DNA of 64,000 nucleotides, taken from assembly GCF_039543385.1 (NCBI RefSeq), contig NZ_BAABJQ010000024.1:83723-147722 (forward strand), written 5' to 3'. The notes beneath the pieces were generated by a model that was not told the DNA's origin, did not search any database, and saw only the letters and a program-made list of their open reading frames with translations. Position 1 is the first letter of the stretch; every line of letters begins with the position of its first letter. This stretch comes from Rugosimonospora acidiphila (GTDB lineage: Bacteria > Actinomycetota > Actinomycetes > Mycobacteriales > Micromonosporaceae). Both the position numbers and the translations under genes were made by a program. Positions 1 through 7,489 of this stretch are shown here, piece after piece.

Positions 1-519
1 CTCGCCGCGTTCACCCGCGCGATCCAGGCCGGTTACCAGGGACACCCGCGCGTTACCGTCGTCGCGCTTCACTCGCGGCGAGGTGCCCTGCCGGTCAACT
101 GCTCGCGTTACCATCCGTGGATTGTCGCATAGCCCGGCACCCCCGGCGCGCTGGCCACGCGGTCGCGCACGGTCGCGAGTGGTCGCGGACAGTCGCGACG
201 CCCCGCTGGCCGCGTCACCACCGGCATCGATGCCCGAGGATCGGTGCGCGGGGCGACGACCCGGCCGGCCGGCGGGTTCGGTCTGCCGACCGCGCGGCCG
301 GTACACCACACGGCCGGCGGCGCGGCGTCACAAACTACGTGCGTGCGCACACATGTGCGTCGACCGTCGCCCGGGTCACCGGTGAACCGACCGGCGATCC
401 GCCGGGGCGCGGTCGGGTGTGCTCACCCGAACGCCCAGGCCAGCGGCCTCCGGGACACTGGACATCGGCTGCTACCGTCGTCGGCGGCGTCTTGCGGCAA
501 CGGCGGAAGGGGGCGCGCG
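1..519. other. Leading non-coding stretch
   Basis: I find no convincing gene here: open frames exist on both strands but have arginine- and proline-rich translations without domains or good ribosome sites. It holds a short inverted repeat (CTCGCCGCG at 1-9 against CGCGGCGAG at 74-82), three GTTACC-containing boxes in the first 115 bases, a phased repeat at 161-200 (listed separately) and a small palindrome at 346-359 (CGCACA, two bases, TGTGCG). It is probably the upstream control region of the SPFH gene, possibly with the end of an unseen gene at the extreme left. Confidence 0.5.
161..200. repeat. Four 10-bp-phased GTCGCG boxes
   Basis: Four consecutive decamers each begin with GGTCGCG or AGTCGCG, at 161, 171, 181 and 191. 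The 10-base period puts every box on the same face of the helix, which suits a cooperative DNA-binding protein. The nearest gene downstream is the SPFH gene at 520. The repeat is directly visible; a regulatory role is inference. Confidence 0.55.
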
Positions 520-1692
520 GTGGGTCTCATGGACAAGATTCGCGGCGAGTTCATCGACATCATCGAGTGGCTGGACGACAGCCGCGACACCATCGTCTGG
601 CGCTTCCCCCGCTACGACAACGAAATCAAGATGGGCGCCAAGCTCGTCGTGCGCGAATCACAGACCGCCGTTTTCGTCAACGAGGGCAGCATCGCCGACG
701 CGTTCCAACCCGGCACCTACACGGTCGAGACACAGAACGTGCCGATCCTGACCACGCTGAAGGGCTGGAAGTACGGCTTCCACTCGCCGTTCAAGGCCGA
801 GGTCTACTTCGTCAACACCCGCCAGTTCACCGACCTGAAGTGGGGCACGCAGAACCCCGTGATCGTGCGGGACCCGGAGTTCGGGGCCGTACGGCTGCGC
901 GCGTTCGGGGCGTTCTCCGCCCGCGTCGTGGACGCCGCCAAGCTGCTGACCGAACTGGTCGGCACCGACCCGCAGTTCCGCACCGAGGAGATCCACGAAT
1001 ACCTGCGACAGATCGTGGTCGGTCGGTTGGGCTCCGCGCTGGCCACCGCCGGGGTGCCGCTGCTGGACCTCGCCGCGCATCAGGGCACGATCGGGCTGAC
1101 CCTGGCCGGGGCGCTGAGCGAGGACCTCGCCGACATCGGCCTCGAGATTCCCAAGTTCATCATCGAGAACATCTCGGTGCCGCCCGAGGTCGAGCAGGCG
1201 CTGGACAAGCGCGGCCAGATGGGCATCCTGGGCGATCTCGGCCGGTACACCCAGTTCCAGACCGCCAACGCCATCGAGGACGCCGCGAACAACCCGGGCG
1301 GCGGTGCCGGCGCCGGCTTCGGACTCGGCCTGGCCATGGCCGCCGGGCAGCGGCTGGCGGGCGGCCTCGCCGCGCCGGGCGCCGCGAACCCGGGTGGTAC
1401 GGCGGCGGGTAGCGCGGCGGCCGGTGGCCCGGCCACGCCTCCCCCGCTGCCGGCGTCCGAGCAGTGGTTTGTCGGGGTCGGTACCGAACGGCAGGGCCCG
1501 TTCGACGTCTCCGCGCTGGCGTCCCGGCTCACGCCGACCACGCTGGTGTGGAAGGCCGGCATGGCCCAGTGGGCGCAGGCCCAGCAGGTGCCGGAGTTGG
1601 CCGAACTCCTGCGCAACACGCCGCCACCGCTGCCGCCGGTCGACGAGGCGCCGCCAACCGGTGCCCCCGCCCAACCGCCGACGCCGGCCTGA
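520..1692 (+). CDS. SPFH-domain / GYF_2-domain protein (virion-core-like family)
   Basis: A 390-residue protein. Residues about 30-250 form an SPFH (stomatin/prohibitin-like) domain of the bacterial 'virion core protein' type, with the IPKFIIENISVPPEVEQALD stretch typical of the family. A Gly/Ala-rich linker follows, then a C-terminal GYF_2 (DUF4339) domain (EQWFVGVGTERQGPFDVSAL, later LVWKAGMAQW) and a proline-rich tail. The GTG start at 520 has GGAAGGGG 7-8 nt upstream; an in-frame ATG three codons later is the alternative. The zinc-ribbon gene starts 14 nt after the stop, so the two probably form an operon. Such proteins scaffold membrane-associated complexes; the precise role here is unknown. 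Confidence 0.88.
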   Translation: MGLMDKIRGEFIDIIEWLDDSRDTIVWRFPRYDNEIKMGAKLVVRESQTAVFVNEGSIADAFQPGTYTVETQNVPILTTLKGWKYGFHSPFKAEVYFVNTRQFTDLKWGTQNPVIVRDPEFGAVRLRAFGAFSARVVDAAKLLTELVGTDPQFRTEEIHEYLRQIVVGRLGSALATAGVPLLDLAAHQGTIGLTLAGALSEDLADIGLEIPKFIIENISVPPEVEQALDKRGQMGILGDLGRYTQFQTANAIEDAANNPGGGAGAGFGLGLAMAAGQRLAGGLAAPGAANPGGTAAGSAAAGGPATPPPLPASEQWFVGVGTERQGPFDVSALASRLTPTTLVWKAGMAQWAQAQQVPELAELLRNTPPPLPPVDEAPPTGAPAQPPTPA

Positions 1693-1706
1693 CCGGGGCG
1701 ACGGGG

Positions 1707-2813
1707 ATGACCGAGAACCCTCCGGCCCAGCGGTCGCGGGACGCGCAGACCTATCCGTGTGACGGGTGCGGCGCCCGGGTGGAGTTCGCGCCCGGCACTA
1801 CCGTGCTGCGCTGCCCGTACTGCGGGCACGAGCAGCAGGTGGTCGCGGTCGGCCGGCAGGTGCGCGAGCACCCGTACGAGGAGTTGGCGACGCTGCCCGC
1901 CAAGGCGCACGGCGCCCTCGGCGCGCACGCGCTGGTCTGCCAGAAGTGTGGGGCGCGCACCGACAGCGACGCGTTGGCCGGGCGCTGCCAGTTCTGCGGG
2001 GCGCCGCTGATCGCCGACCCGTCCGCCGGGGAGCAGATCGTGCCGGAGGCGGTCCTGCCGTTCGCGGTCGACCGCGACGGGGTGCGTACGGCGCTGCGCC
2101 GCTGGGTCTCCTCCCGCTGGTTCGCGCCGTCGACCCTGAAAAAGGTCTCGGAGGCCGAGTCGCTCAAGGGCACCTACCTACCGCACTGGACCTACGACGC
2201 GCACACCGAGACCCGCTACACCGGCGAGCGCGGCGAACACTACTGGGTGACCGAGACCTACACCGTGACCGTCAACGGGCAGGCCCAGACCCGCACCCGA
2301 CGGGTCCAGAAGACCCGGTGGCATCCGGCGAGCGGGCGGGTCGAGCGGGACTTCGACGATCTGCTGGTGCCCGGCACCCAGCGGATGGCCGAGCAACAGC
2401 TCGAACGGTTGACGCCGTGGCCGCTGGCGGAGGCGGTCGCGTTCCAGCCGGAGTACCTGGCCGGCTACGACGCGCTGCGCTACGACGTCGAACCCGACGA
2501 CGGGCTGCGTACGGCGAAGCAGAGCACCGAACCCATGATCCGCGACGACTGCCTGGGCGCGATCGGCGGCGACGAGCAGCGGCTGCACTCGGTCGATACC
2601 GCCTTCTCCGGCATCACGTTCAAGCTGATGCTGCTACCGGTGTGGCTTGCCTGTTACCTGCACGCCGGGCGCACCTACCAGGTGGCGGTGAACGCGCGCA
2701 CCGGCGAGGTGATCGGACAGCGGCCGTACAGCCCGGCGAAGATCGCGGCCGCGGTCATCGCCGGACTGGTGCTGGTCGTGCTGGTCATCCTGCTGCTGGT
2801 CCACTACCACTGA
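1707..2813 (+). CDS. Double zinc-ribbon protein with C-terminal membrane anchor
   Basis: A 368-residue protein. Two zinc ribbons lie at the N-terminus: CDGCG with CPYC near residues 18-40, and CQKCG with CQFC near residues 76-100. The middle is a soluble beta-rich region (YLPHWTYDAHTETRYTGERG onward) shared with TFIIB-type zinc-ribbon proteins of actinobacteria. The end is a single hydrophobic helix before LLLVHYH. The ATG at 1707 follows the SPFH stop by 14 nt and has GGGGCGACGGGG just before it. Its partnership with an SPFH protein suggests a membrane-associated complex; no enzymatic motif is visible. Confidence 0.85.
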   Translation: MTENPPAQRSRDAQTYPCDGCGARVEFAPGTTVLRCPYCGHEQQVVAVGRQVREHPYEELATLPAKAHGALGAHALVCQKCGARTDSDALAGRCQFCGAPLIADPSAGEQIVPEAVLPFAVDRDGVRTALRRWVSSRWFAPSTLKKVSEAESLKGTYLPHWTYDAHTETRYTGERGEHYWVTETYTVTVNGQAQTRTRRVQKTRWHPASGRVERDFDDLLVPGTQRMAEQQLERLTPWPLAEAVAFQPEYLAGYDALRYDVEPDDGLRTAKQSTEPMIRDDCLGAIGGDEQRLHSVDTAFSGITFKLMLLPVWLACYLHAGRTYQVAVNARTGEVIGQRPYSPAKIAAAVIAGLVLVVLVILLLVHYH

Positions 2814-3553
2814 CCCGGCCCAGGCTCCGGGCGGCCCGACCGGGCAGGTGCCGCCACACCCCGATGCCGGCACCCACCGCGAGCATCGCCCCGGCGCCCC
2901 ACCACACCGGTGCCGCCAGGCGGGCGCCCGCCGAGTCCAGCAGGACGCCGTACGCCACGGCGACGCACGCGAGCACGGCGAGCACCACCGGCAGCCCGAA
3001 CAGCACGTCACGGCCCCGGCCGCGGATCACCGCGCCGGGCGACCGGTTTGGGTCGTCGCGCGAGCGCCGGACGCGCGACGACCCAGACCGGTCGAAAGAT
3101 CGGCGGCGCGCAGCAGGGCGGCGACCGCACCCATGCCGAGGGTGAACTCGCGCACCTCGACGGCCACGTCCGGCGGGTCGAGCCGGACCACCAGCAGTGT
3201 CAGGGCGGCGGCGAGCACGACGCCGAGCACCAGGCCCGAACCGAACCGCCACGCGGCCGGCGCCCGGCGGAGCCGGTCGTGGCCGCTTGCGCGGGATGTA
3301 GGCCCAGGCCTGGTCGCGGGAGTAGCGCGCGGCCGGGATGCCGAGACCGATGACGTCACACCCGACGCGGTCGCGGCGGCGCTGGCCGACGGCGGCGATG
3401 AGCTCTTTGCCGCCGCACGTCCACGAGCCGGTCGCGGACCTCGGCCCGCACCTCGACGGGCCGGTGCGCGAGCAGCCGGTCCCAGGCCGGCTTGTCACCC
3501 CCGGGTTGACGTGTCAGGCCGCCCAGCATGAGCAGGCATCGGACGGTTATCAA
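2785..3553 (-). pseudogene. Decayed multi-spanning membrane protein gene, broken by frameshifts and a 53-bp hairpin insertion
   Basis: Protein-like segments continue from one reading frame to another on the minus strand. From 3553 down come GLTRQPGGDKPAWDRLL, then (frame change near 3410) ELIAAVGQRRRDRV and YSRDQAWAYIPRKR, then (change near 3290) LRRAPAAWRFGSGLVLGVV and VREFTLGMGAVAALLRAADL, then (change at the 3041-3093 hairpin) GRDVLFGLPVVLAVLACVAV. The reconstructed product has about four hydrophobic helices. Removing exactly the 53-bp hairpin rejoins the last two segments in frame as AADLSPGAVIRGRGRDVLFG. The 3' end overlaps the tail of the convergent zinc-ribbon gene by about 29 nt. Family not recognised. 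Sequencing error could explain the two simple frame changes, but not the hairpin. Confidence 0.7.
3041..3093. mobile_element. 53-bp palindromic insertion (hairpin element)
   Basis: Arms of 22 nt (3041-3062 and 3072-3093) are reverse complements with a single mismatch and enclose a 9-nt loop. The element begins GACCGGTTTGGG and ends CCCAGACCGGTC. Its length is 2 modulo 3 and it separates two segments of the surrounding pseudogene that are in different frames; deleting it restores one frame. It encodes nothing, so it is best described as a miniature palindromic element, possibly a REP- or MITE-like unit. No second copy was seen by eye in this window. Confidence 0.6.
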
Positions 3554-3565
3554 CCCGGGGGTGAC
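3494..3565. repeat. Perfect 16-bp inverted repeat around 40 nt
   Basis: GTCACCCCCGGGTTGA at 3494-3509 is the exact reverse complement of TCAACCCGGGGGTGAC at 3550-3565. The left arm lies in the 5' part of the decayed minus-strand gene; the right arm is just upstream of the PadR promoter. It could be the ends of a second small element or the stem of a transcript structure. Confidence 0.6.
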
Positions 3566-3578
3566 TCGAACGAGCCCC

Positions 3579-3607
3579 TTGACCGGCCCGCGACGACGTC
3601 ACATACT
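3579..3607 (+). promoter_or_regulatory. Promoter of the PadR-monooxygenase operon
   Basis: A -35 element TTGACC (3579-3584) is followed after exactly 17 bp by the -10 element CATACT (3602-3607). The predicted transcript start near 3614 lies inside the inverted repeat at 3605-3632, so a repressor bound there would block initiation. The GTG start of the PadR gene is about 34 nt downstream. Confidence 0.65.
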
Positions 3608-3632
3608 CGGATCCGACTAATTGGATCCGAGT
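3605..3632. promoter_or_regulatory. Candidate PadR operator
   Basis: A perfect 10-bp inverted repeat, ACTCGGATCC at 3605-3614 and GGATCCGAGT at 3623-3632, separated by GACTAATT. It overlaps the -10 box and start site of the promoter for the PadR gene. PadR repressors usually bind such dyads at their own promoter, so autoregulation is likely. Confidence 0.65.
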
Positions 3633-3647
3633 TTATGGGAGTACCCG

Positions 3648-4259
3648 GTGGACGGAGGACGCCCGGCCAATCCGCTGGCGCTGGCGGTGCTCGGCCTGCT
3701 GCTGGAGCGGCCGATGCACCCGCACGCGATGGCGACCACGCTGCGGGAACGGGGTCTCGACCAGGCATTCAAGGTCACCACTGGATCGCTGTACGACGTG
3801 GTGCGGTCGCTGGAGCGGGCGAACTGGATCTCGGCGCAGGAGACCGCGCGGGTCGGCGGGCGTCCGGCGCGGACGGTCTACGCGCACACCGCGCGGGGCC
3901 GCGACGAGTTCGTCGCCTGGCTCGACGAGCTGATCCGGGTACCGGCGAAGGAGTACCCGAAGTTCATCTCGGCGATCAGCTACCTCGGCGCGCTGGGGCG
4001 GCAGCCGGCCCGCGACGCGCTGACCGAGCGGGCCCGGTGCTTGTCGGCCCAGGCCGAGCAGGCGCGCGCGGTGTGGCGCGAGGTGGTCGACTCGGGCCGG
4101 GCGCCGCGGCTGTTCATGCTGGAGGCGGAGTACGGGCTGCGGATGATCGAGGCCGAACTGACCTGGGTGGGGCAGCTCATCGCCGACATCGACGAGGGCA
4201 GGCTGAGCTGGCCGGCGGCCGGCGCACGCCCCGCGCACGACAGCGGGCGGACGGCGTGA
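3648..4259 (+). CDS. PadR family transcriptional regulator
   Basis: A 203-residue protein. The N-terminal winged helix (LALAVLGLLLERPMHPHAMA, then TTGSLYDVVRSLERANWI and a wing around GGRPARTVYAHTARG) is characteristic of PadR; the C-terminal half is the helical PadR_C dimerisation region. GTG at 3648 is chosen because GGGAG sits 6 nt upstream; an in-frame TTG at 3621 lies within the operator and is less likely. The stop overlaps the monooxygenase start (GTGA), so the two are translationally coupled. It probably represses this operon, possibly in response to a phenolic or polyketide-like ligand handled by the next two genes. Confidence 0.9.
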   Translation: MDGGRPANPLALAVLGLLLERPMHPHAMATTLRERGLDQAFKVTTGSLYDVVRSLERANWISAQETARVGGRPARTVYAHTARGRDEFVAWLDELIRVPAKEYPKFISAISYLGALGRQPARDALTERARCLSAQAEQARAVWREVVDSGRAPRLFMLEAEYGLRMIEAELTWVGQLIADIDEGRLSWPAAGARPAHDSGRTA

Positions 4260-5842
4260 ACGACCTCGACGTGCTCGTGGTCGGCGCCGGGCCGGCCGGC
4301 CTGATGCTCGCCTGCGAACTCGGGCTCGCCGGCGTGCGCGCCTCGGTCATCGAGGCGCACCCGCGCCGGCTCGATTTCTGTCGGGGTTTCAACCTCAACG
4401 CGCGCAGCCTCGACCTGCTCGCACTTCGGGGCATCGCCGAGGAGTTCCTGGCCGAGGGCCCGACGGTGCCGGCCACCACGTTCTCCGGGCTGGGCCGGCC
4501 GCTGGATCTGTCCACTATGGACACCGACCACCGGTACGCGCTCGGCATCGCGCAGACCCGCGTCGAGGAACTGCTCGAACAGCGCGCCGGCGAGCTGGGC
4601 GTACCGGTGCGCCGGGGCCGCCGGCTCACCGGGCTGCACCAGGATGCCGGCGGGGTCACCGCCACGGTTCGATCGGTCGGGCTCGACGAGTCCGACGCCG
4701 CGCCACGACCCAGGCCAGCCGAGGGTGCCGACGACCGGCTGCGCGCCGGGTACCTGGTCGGCTGCGACGGTGGGCGCAGCACCGTGCGCAAGCTCGCCGG
4801 GATCGCCTTCCCGGGTACCACGGCCACCCGGTACACGCTGCTCGGGGACGTCGCGCTGGCCGACCCGGCGGCCCTGCCCTTCGGGCCGACGGTCACCGGC
4901 AGCGGGGCGGTGTTCGTCATCCCCCGACCGGGTTACGTGCGCATCCTCACCGCCGAGCCCGAGCCGCCGGCCGACCGCGACGCGCCGGTGACCCTGCCGT
5001 ACCTGCAGGAGACCGTGGACCGGGCGCTGGGCCGGCACGTGCGGCTGACCGAACCGCGCTGGCTGACCCGGTTCGGCGACGCCGCCCGCCAGGCGCAGCG
5101 GTACGTCGAGGGGCGCATTCTGCTCGCCGGCGATGCCGCGCACATCCATCCCCCGGCCGGTGCGGTGGGCGTCAACGTCGCGATCGACGACGCGATGAAC
5201 CTCGGCTGGAAGCTGGCCGCCACGGTGCGCGGCTGGGCACCCCACACGCTGCTGGAGACGTACCACTCCGAACGGCATGCGGCCGGCGAACTGCTGCTGC
5301 GCAACACCCGGGCGCAGGCGCTGCTCGGCGGGCGCGACGACGGATGGGAGCCGGTACGCGAGCTGTTCGCCGACCTGGCCGCGCAGCCGGCGGGCACCAA
5401 GTACCTCGCCGAACTGGTCACCGGGGTCGGCACCCGGTACCCGATGCCTGCCCTCGACGCGCGGCCCCACCCCTGGCTCGGCCGGATGGCGCCCAACCTC
5501 CGCCTGACCGACGGCACCGCGACCACCGGCCTCGCCGGGATGCTGGCCGGCGGCCGGGCGGTGCTGCTCGACCTCGCGGACCGGCCGGAACTCCGAGCCG
5601 CGGCGGCACCGTGGCAGCCCCGGCTGGCCGTGCACACCGCCCGCTGCGCCGAGCACCCGGAGCTGTCCGCGATGCTGGTCCGTCCCGACGGGCACGTCGC
5701 GTGGATCGACACCGCGCACGTTCCGGCGCACGGCACCGGCGCCAGCGCGACCGGCGGCACTGCCGATCCGGGGAGGGCGCTGCGCCACGCGCTGGGTGTC
5801 TGGCTCGGCGAGCCCGCCCACGCGCCCGACCCGGCGGTGTGA
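4256..5842 (+). CDS. FAD-dependent aromatic-ring monooxygenase (PheA/TfdB, aklavinone-hydroxylase-like)
   Basis: A 528-residue group A flavoprotein hydroxylase. The FAD Rossmann motif GAGPAG is at residues 10-15, the DG motif is in VGCDGGRSTVRK, and the GD motif in LAGDAAHIHPPAG is followed by the NVAIDDAMNLGWKLA helix. The thioredoxin-like C-terminal domain follows (APNLRLTDGTATTGLAGML). These enzymes hydroxylate phenols or polyketide aromatics using NAD(P)H and O2. It is coupled to the PadR gene by a GTGA overlap and followed by an MFS exporter, a typical arrangement for modifying and exporting a toxic aromatic compound. Substrate unknown. Confidence 0.92.
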   Translation: MNDLDVLVVGAGPAGLMLACELGLAGVRASVIEAHPRRLDFCRGFNLNARSLDLLALRGIAEEFLAEGPTVPATTFSGLGRPLDLSTMDTDHRYALGIAQTRVEELLEQRAGELGVPVRRGRRLTGLHQDAGGVTATVRSVGLDESDAAPRPRPAEGADDRLRAGYLVGCDGGRSTVRKLAGIAFPGTTATRYTLLGDVALADPAALPFGPTVTGSGAVFVIPRPGYVRILTAEPEPPADRDAPVTLPYLQETVDRALGRHVRLTEPRWLTRFGDAARQAQRYVEGRILLAGDAAHIHPPAGAVGVNVAIDDAMNLGWKLAATVRGWAPHTLLETYHSERHAAGELLLRNTRAQALLGGRDDGWEPVRELFADLAAQPAGTKYLAELVTGVGTRYPMPALDARPHPWLGRMAPNLRLTDGTATTGLAGMLAGGRAVLLDLADRPELRAAAAPWQPRLAVHTARCAEHPELSAMLVRPDGHVAWIDTAHVPAHGTGASATGGTADPGRALRHALGVWLGEPAHAPDPAV

Positions 5843-5884
5843 TCCATCCCGCAGCCTCGGCGGGTCGGGTCGGCCGGGGCGCGG

Positions 5885-7351
5885 GTGATACGTTCGCCCG
5901 TGTCCATCTCCGATCCTGCCGGGGAGGTCCCCCGCTCGCTCGCCCTGCTCGTCGCCGGCGCGTTCTTCATGGAAATGTTGGACGGCACCATCATCGCCAC
6001 CGCCGCGCCGAGCATCGCCCGCTCCTTCGGGGTGGCATCGGCGGACATCGGCGTGGCCATGACCGCGTACCTGCTCACCCTCGCCATCTTCATCCCGCTG
6101 TCCGGCTGGCTGGCCGACCGGCTCGGGGCGCGCCGCGTGTTCGCCACGGCGATAGTGGTGTTCACGATCTCCTCGGCGCTGTGCGCCGCCTCGGTCAACC
6201 TGCCCATGCTGGCCGGGATGCGTGTGGTGCAGGGCATCGGCGGGGCGATGATGGTGCCGGTCGGGCGGCTGGTGGTGCTGCGCTCGACCGACAAGAGCCA
6301 CCTGATCCGGGCGATCGCCTACCTGACCTGGCCGGCCCTGGCCGCACCCGTGGTGGCACCGGCGGTCGGCGGGTTGCTGACCAGCTACCTGTCCTGGCAC
6401 TGGATATTCCTGGTCAACGTGCCGCTGGGCGTCCTCGCGCTGGGCTTCGCGCTGCGGGTGGTGCCGGACCTCCGCGCTCAGGTCGCCTCCCGGCTGGACG
6501 GGCCCGGGTTCGTGCTGTCCGCCGTCTGCCTGGCCTGCGTCGTGTACGGCGCGGCGGTACTGAGCAACCAGCGCATCCCGGTCGCGCGGGTGGTGGTGCT
6601 GGCGGCCGTCGGGCTGGCCTGCGGGGCGCTGGCGGTGTGGCACCTGCTGCGCACCCGGGCGCCGCTGCTGGACCTGTCCGTCTTCGGGGTCGCCACGTTC
6701 CGGCTGGCGCACGCCAGCGGGTCGCTATTCCGCATCGCCATCAACGCCGTGCCGTTCCTGCTGCCGCTGGAGTTCCAGGACGGCTTCGGGTGGACGCCGG
6801 TCAAATCGGGCCTGGCCGTCGTCTTCGTGTTCTTCGGCAACATCGCCATCAAGCCGGCCACCACGCCGCTGTTGCGCCGGTTCGGGTTCCGCCCGGTACT
6901 GGTGGTCTCCACGCTGGCCGCCACGCTGACCATCGTGGGCTGCGCGCTGGCGGGGCCCGGCTGGCCGTTCCCGGCCCTGGTGAGCGTGCTGTTCGCCAGC
7001 GGCGTGTTCCGGTCGCTGGGCTTTACCGCGTACAACACGGTGGCCTTCGCCGACGTCGACGCCGCACGGATGAGCCACGCCAACACGTTGTCGTCCACGC
7101 TGCAGCAGCTGGCCACCGGCCTCGGCGTCGCGGCCGGCGCACTGTGCCTGCGGCTCGGTCAGGCGCTGCCCGGTACGGCGTCGGCGGGCACGACGCCGTA
7201 CCGGGTGGCCCTCGCCCTCATCGCGGCGATGATCTTCGGCGGCATGGTGGCCGCGCTGGGCATGTCCCGGGACGCGGGCGTGGGCATCGGCGGCGGCGCG
7301 GGCCGCCGCCCGGCCCCGGCACGGCCCGCGCGGGCGCCCGCCACCAACTAG
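5885..7351 (+). CDS. MFS drug exporter (DHA2/EmrB-QacA type)
   Basis: A 488-residue integral membrane protein with about 14 hydrophobic helices. The family's early motif is MEMLDGTIIATAAPSIARSF, motif A is WLADRLGARRVF, and an antiporter-like motif C region lies around WPALAAPVVAPAVGG. It starts 42 nt after the monooxygenase stop and is probably part of the same PadR-controlled unit. GTG at 5885 is used; GTG at 5900 (MSISDPAGEV) is an equally plausible start. Likely proton-driven efflux of an aromatic or lipophilic compound. Confidence 0.9.
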   Translation: MIRSPVSISDPAGEVPRSLALLVAGAFFMEMLDGTIIATAAPSIARSFGVASADIGVAMTAYLLTLAIFIPLSGWLADRLGARRVFATAIVVFTISSALCAASVNLPMLAGMRVVQGIGGAMMVPVGRLVVLRSTDKSHLIRAIAYLTWPALAAPVVAPAVGGLLTSYLSWHWIFLVNVPLGVLALGFALRVVPDLRAQVASRLDGPGFVLSAVCLACVVYGAAVLSNQRIPVARVVVLAAVGLACGALAVWHLLRTRAPLLDLSVFGVATFRLAHASGSLFRIAINAVPFLLPLEFQDGFGWTPVKSGLAVVFVFFGNIAIKPATTPLLRRFGFRPVLVVSTLAATLTIVGCALAGPGWPFPALVSVLFASGVFRSLGFTAYNTVAFADVDAARMSHANTLSSTLQQLATGLGVAAGALCLRLGQALPGTASAGTTPYRVALALIAAMIFGGMVAALGMSRDAGVGIGGGAGRRPAPARPARAPATN

Positions 7352-7489
7352 ACAAGCACGCGGCGCGCGGCGACCAGCGGCATACCGGAGGCCACCGCCG
7401 TTCCGGGGCCGTGTCCCGCAGGCCGCCGCCGGTGCCGGCCTCGTGTGGTACGCCTGCTAAGGGGGCATTCCGGCGGAAATGGTGATCCG

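Noticed and set aside
3980..6712. A 910-codon open frame on the minus strand
   Set aside because: It lies opposite the PadR, FAD monooxygenase and MFS genes, and its translation is Gln/Arg/Gly-rich with no domains; the plus-strand proteins carry unmistakable motifs.
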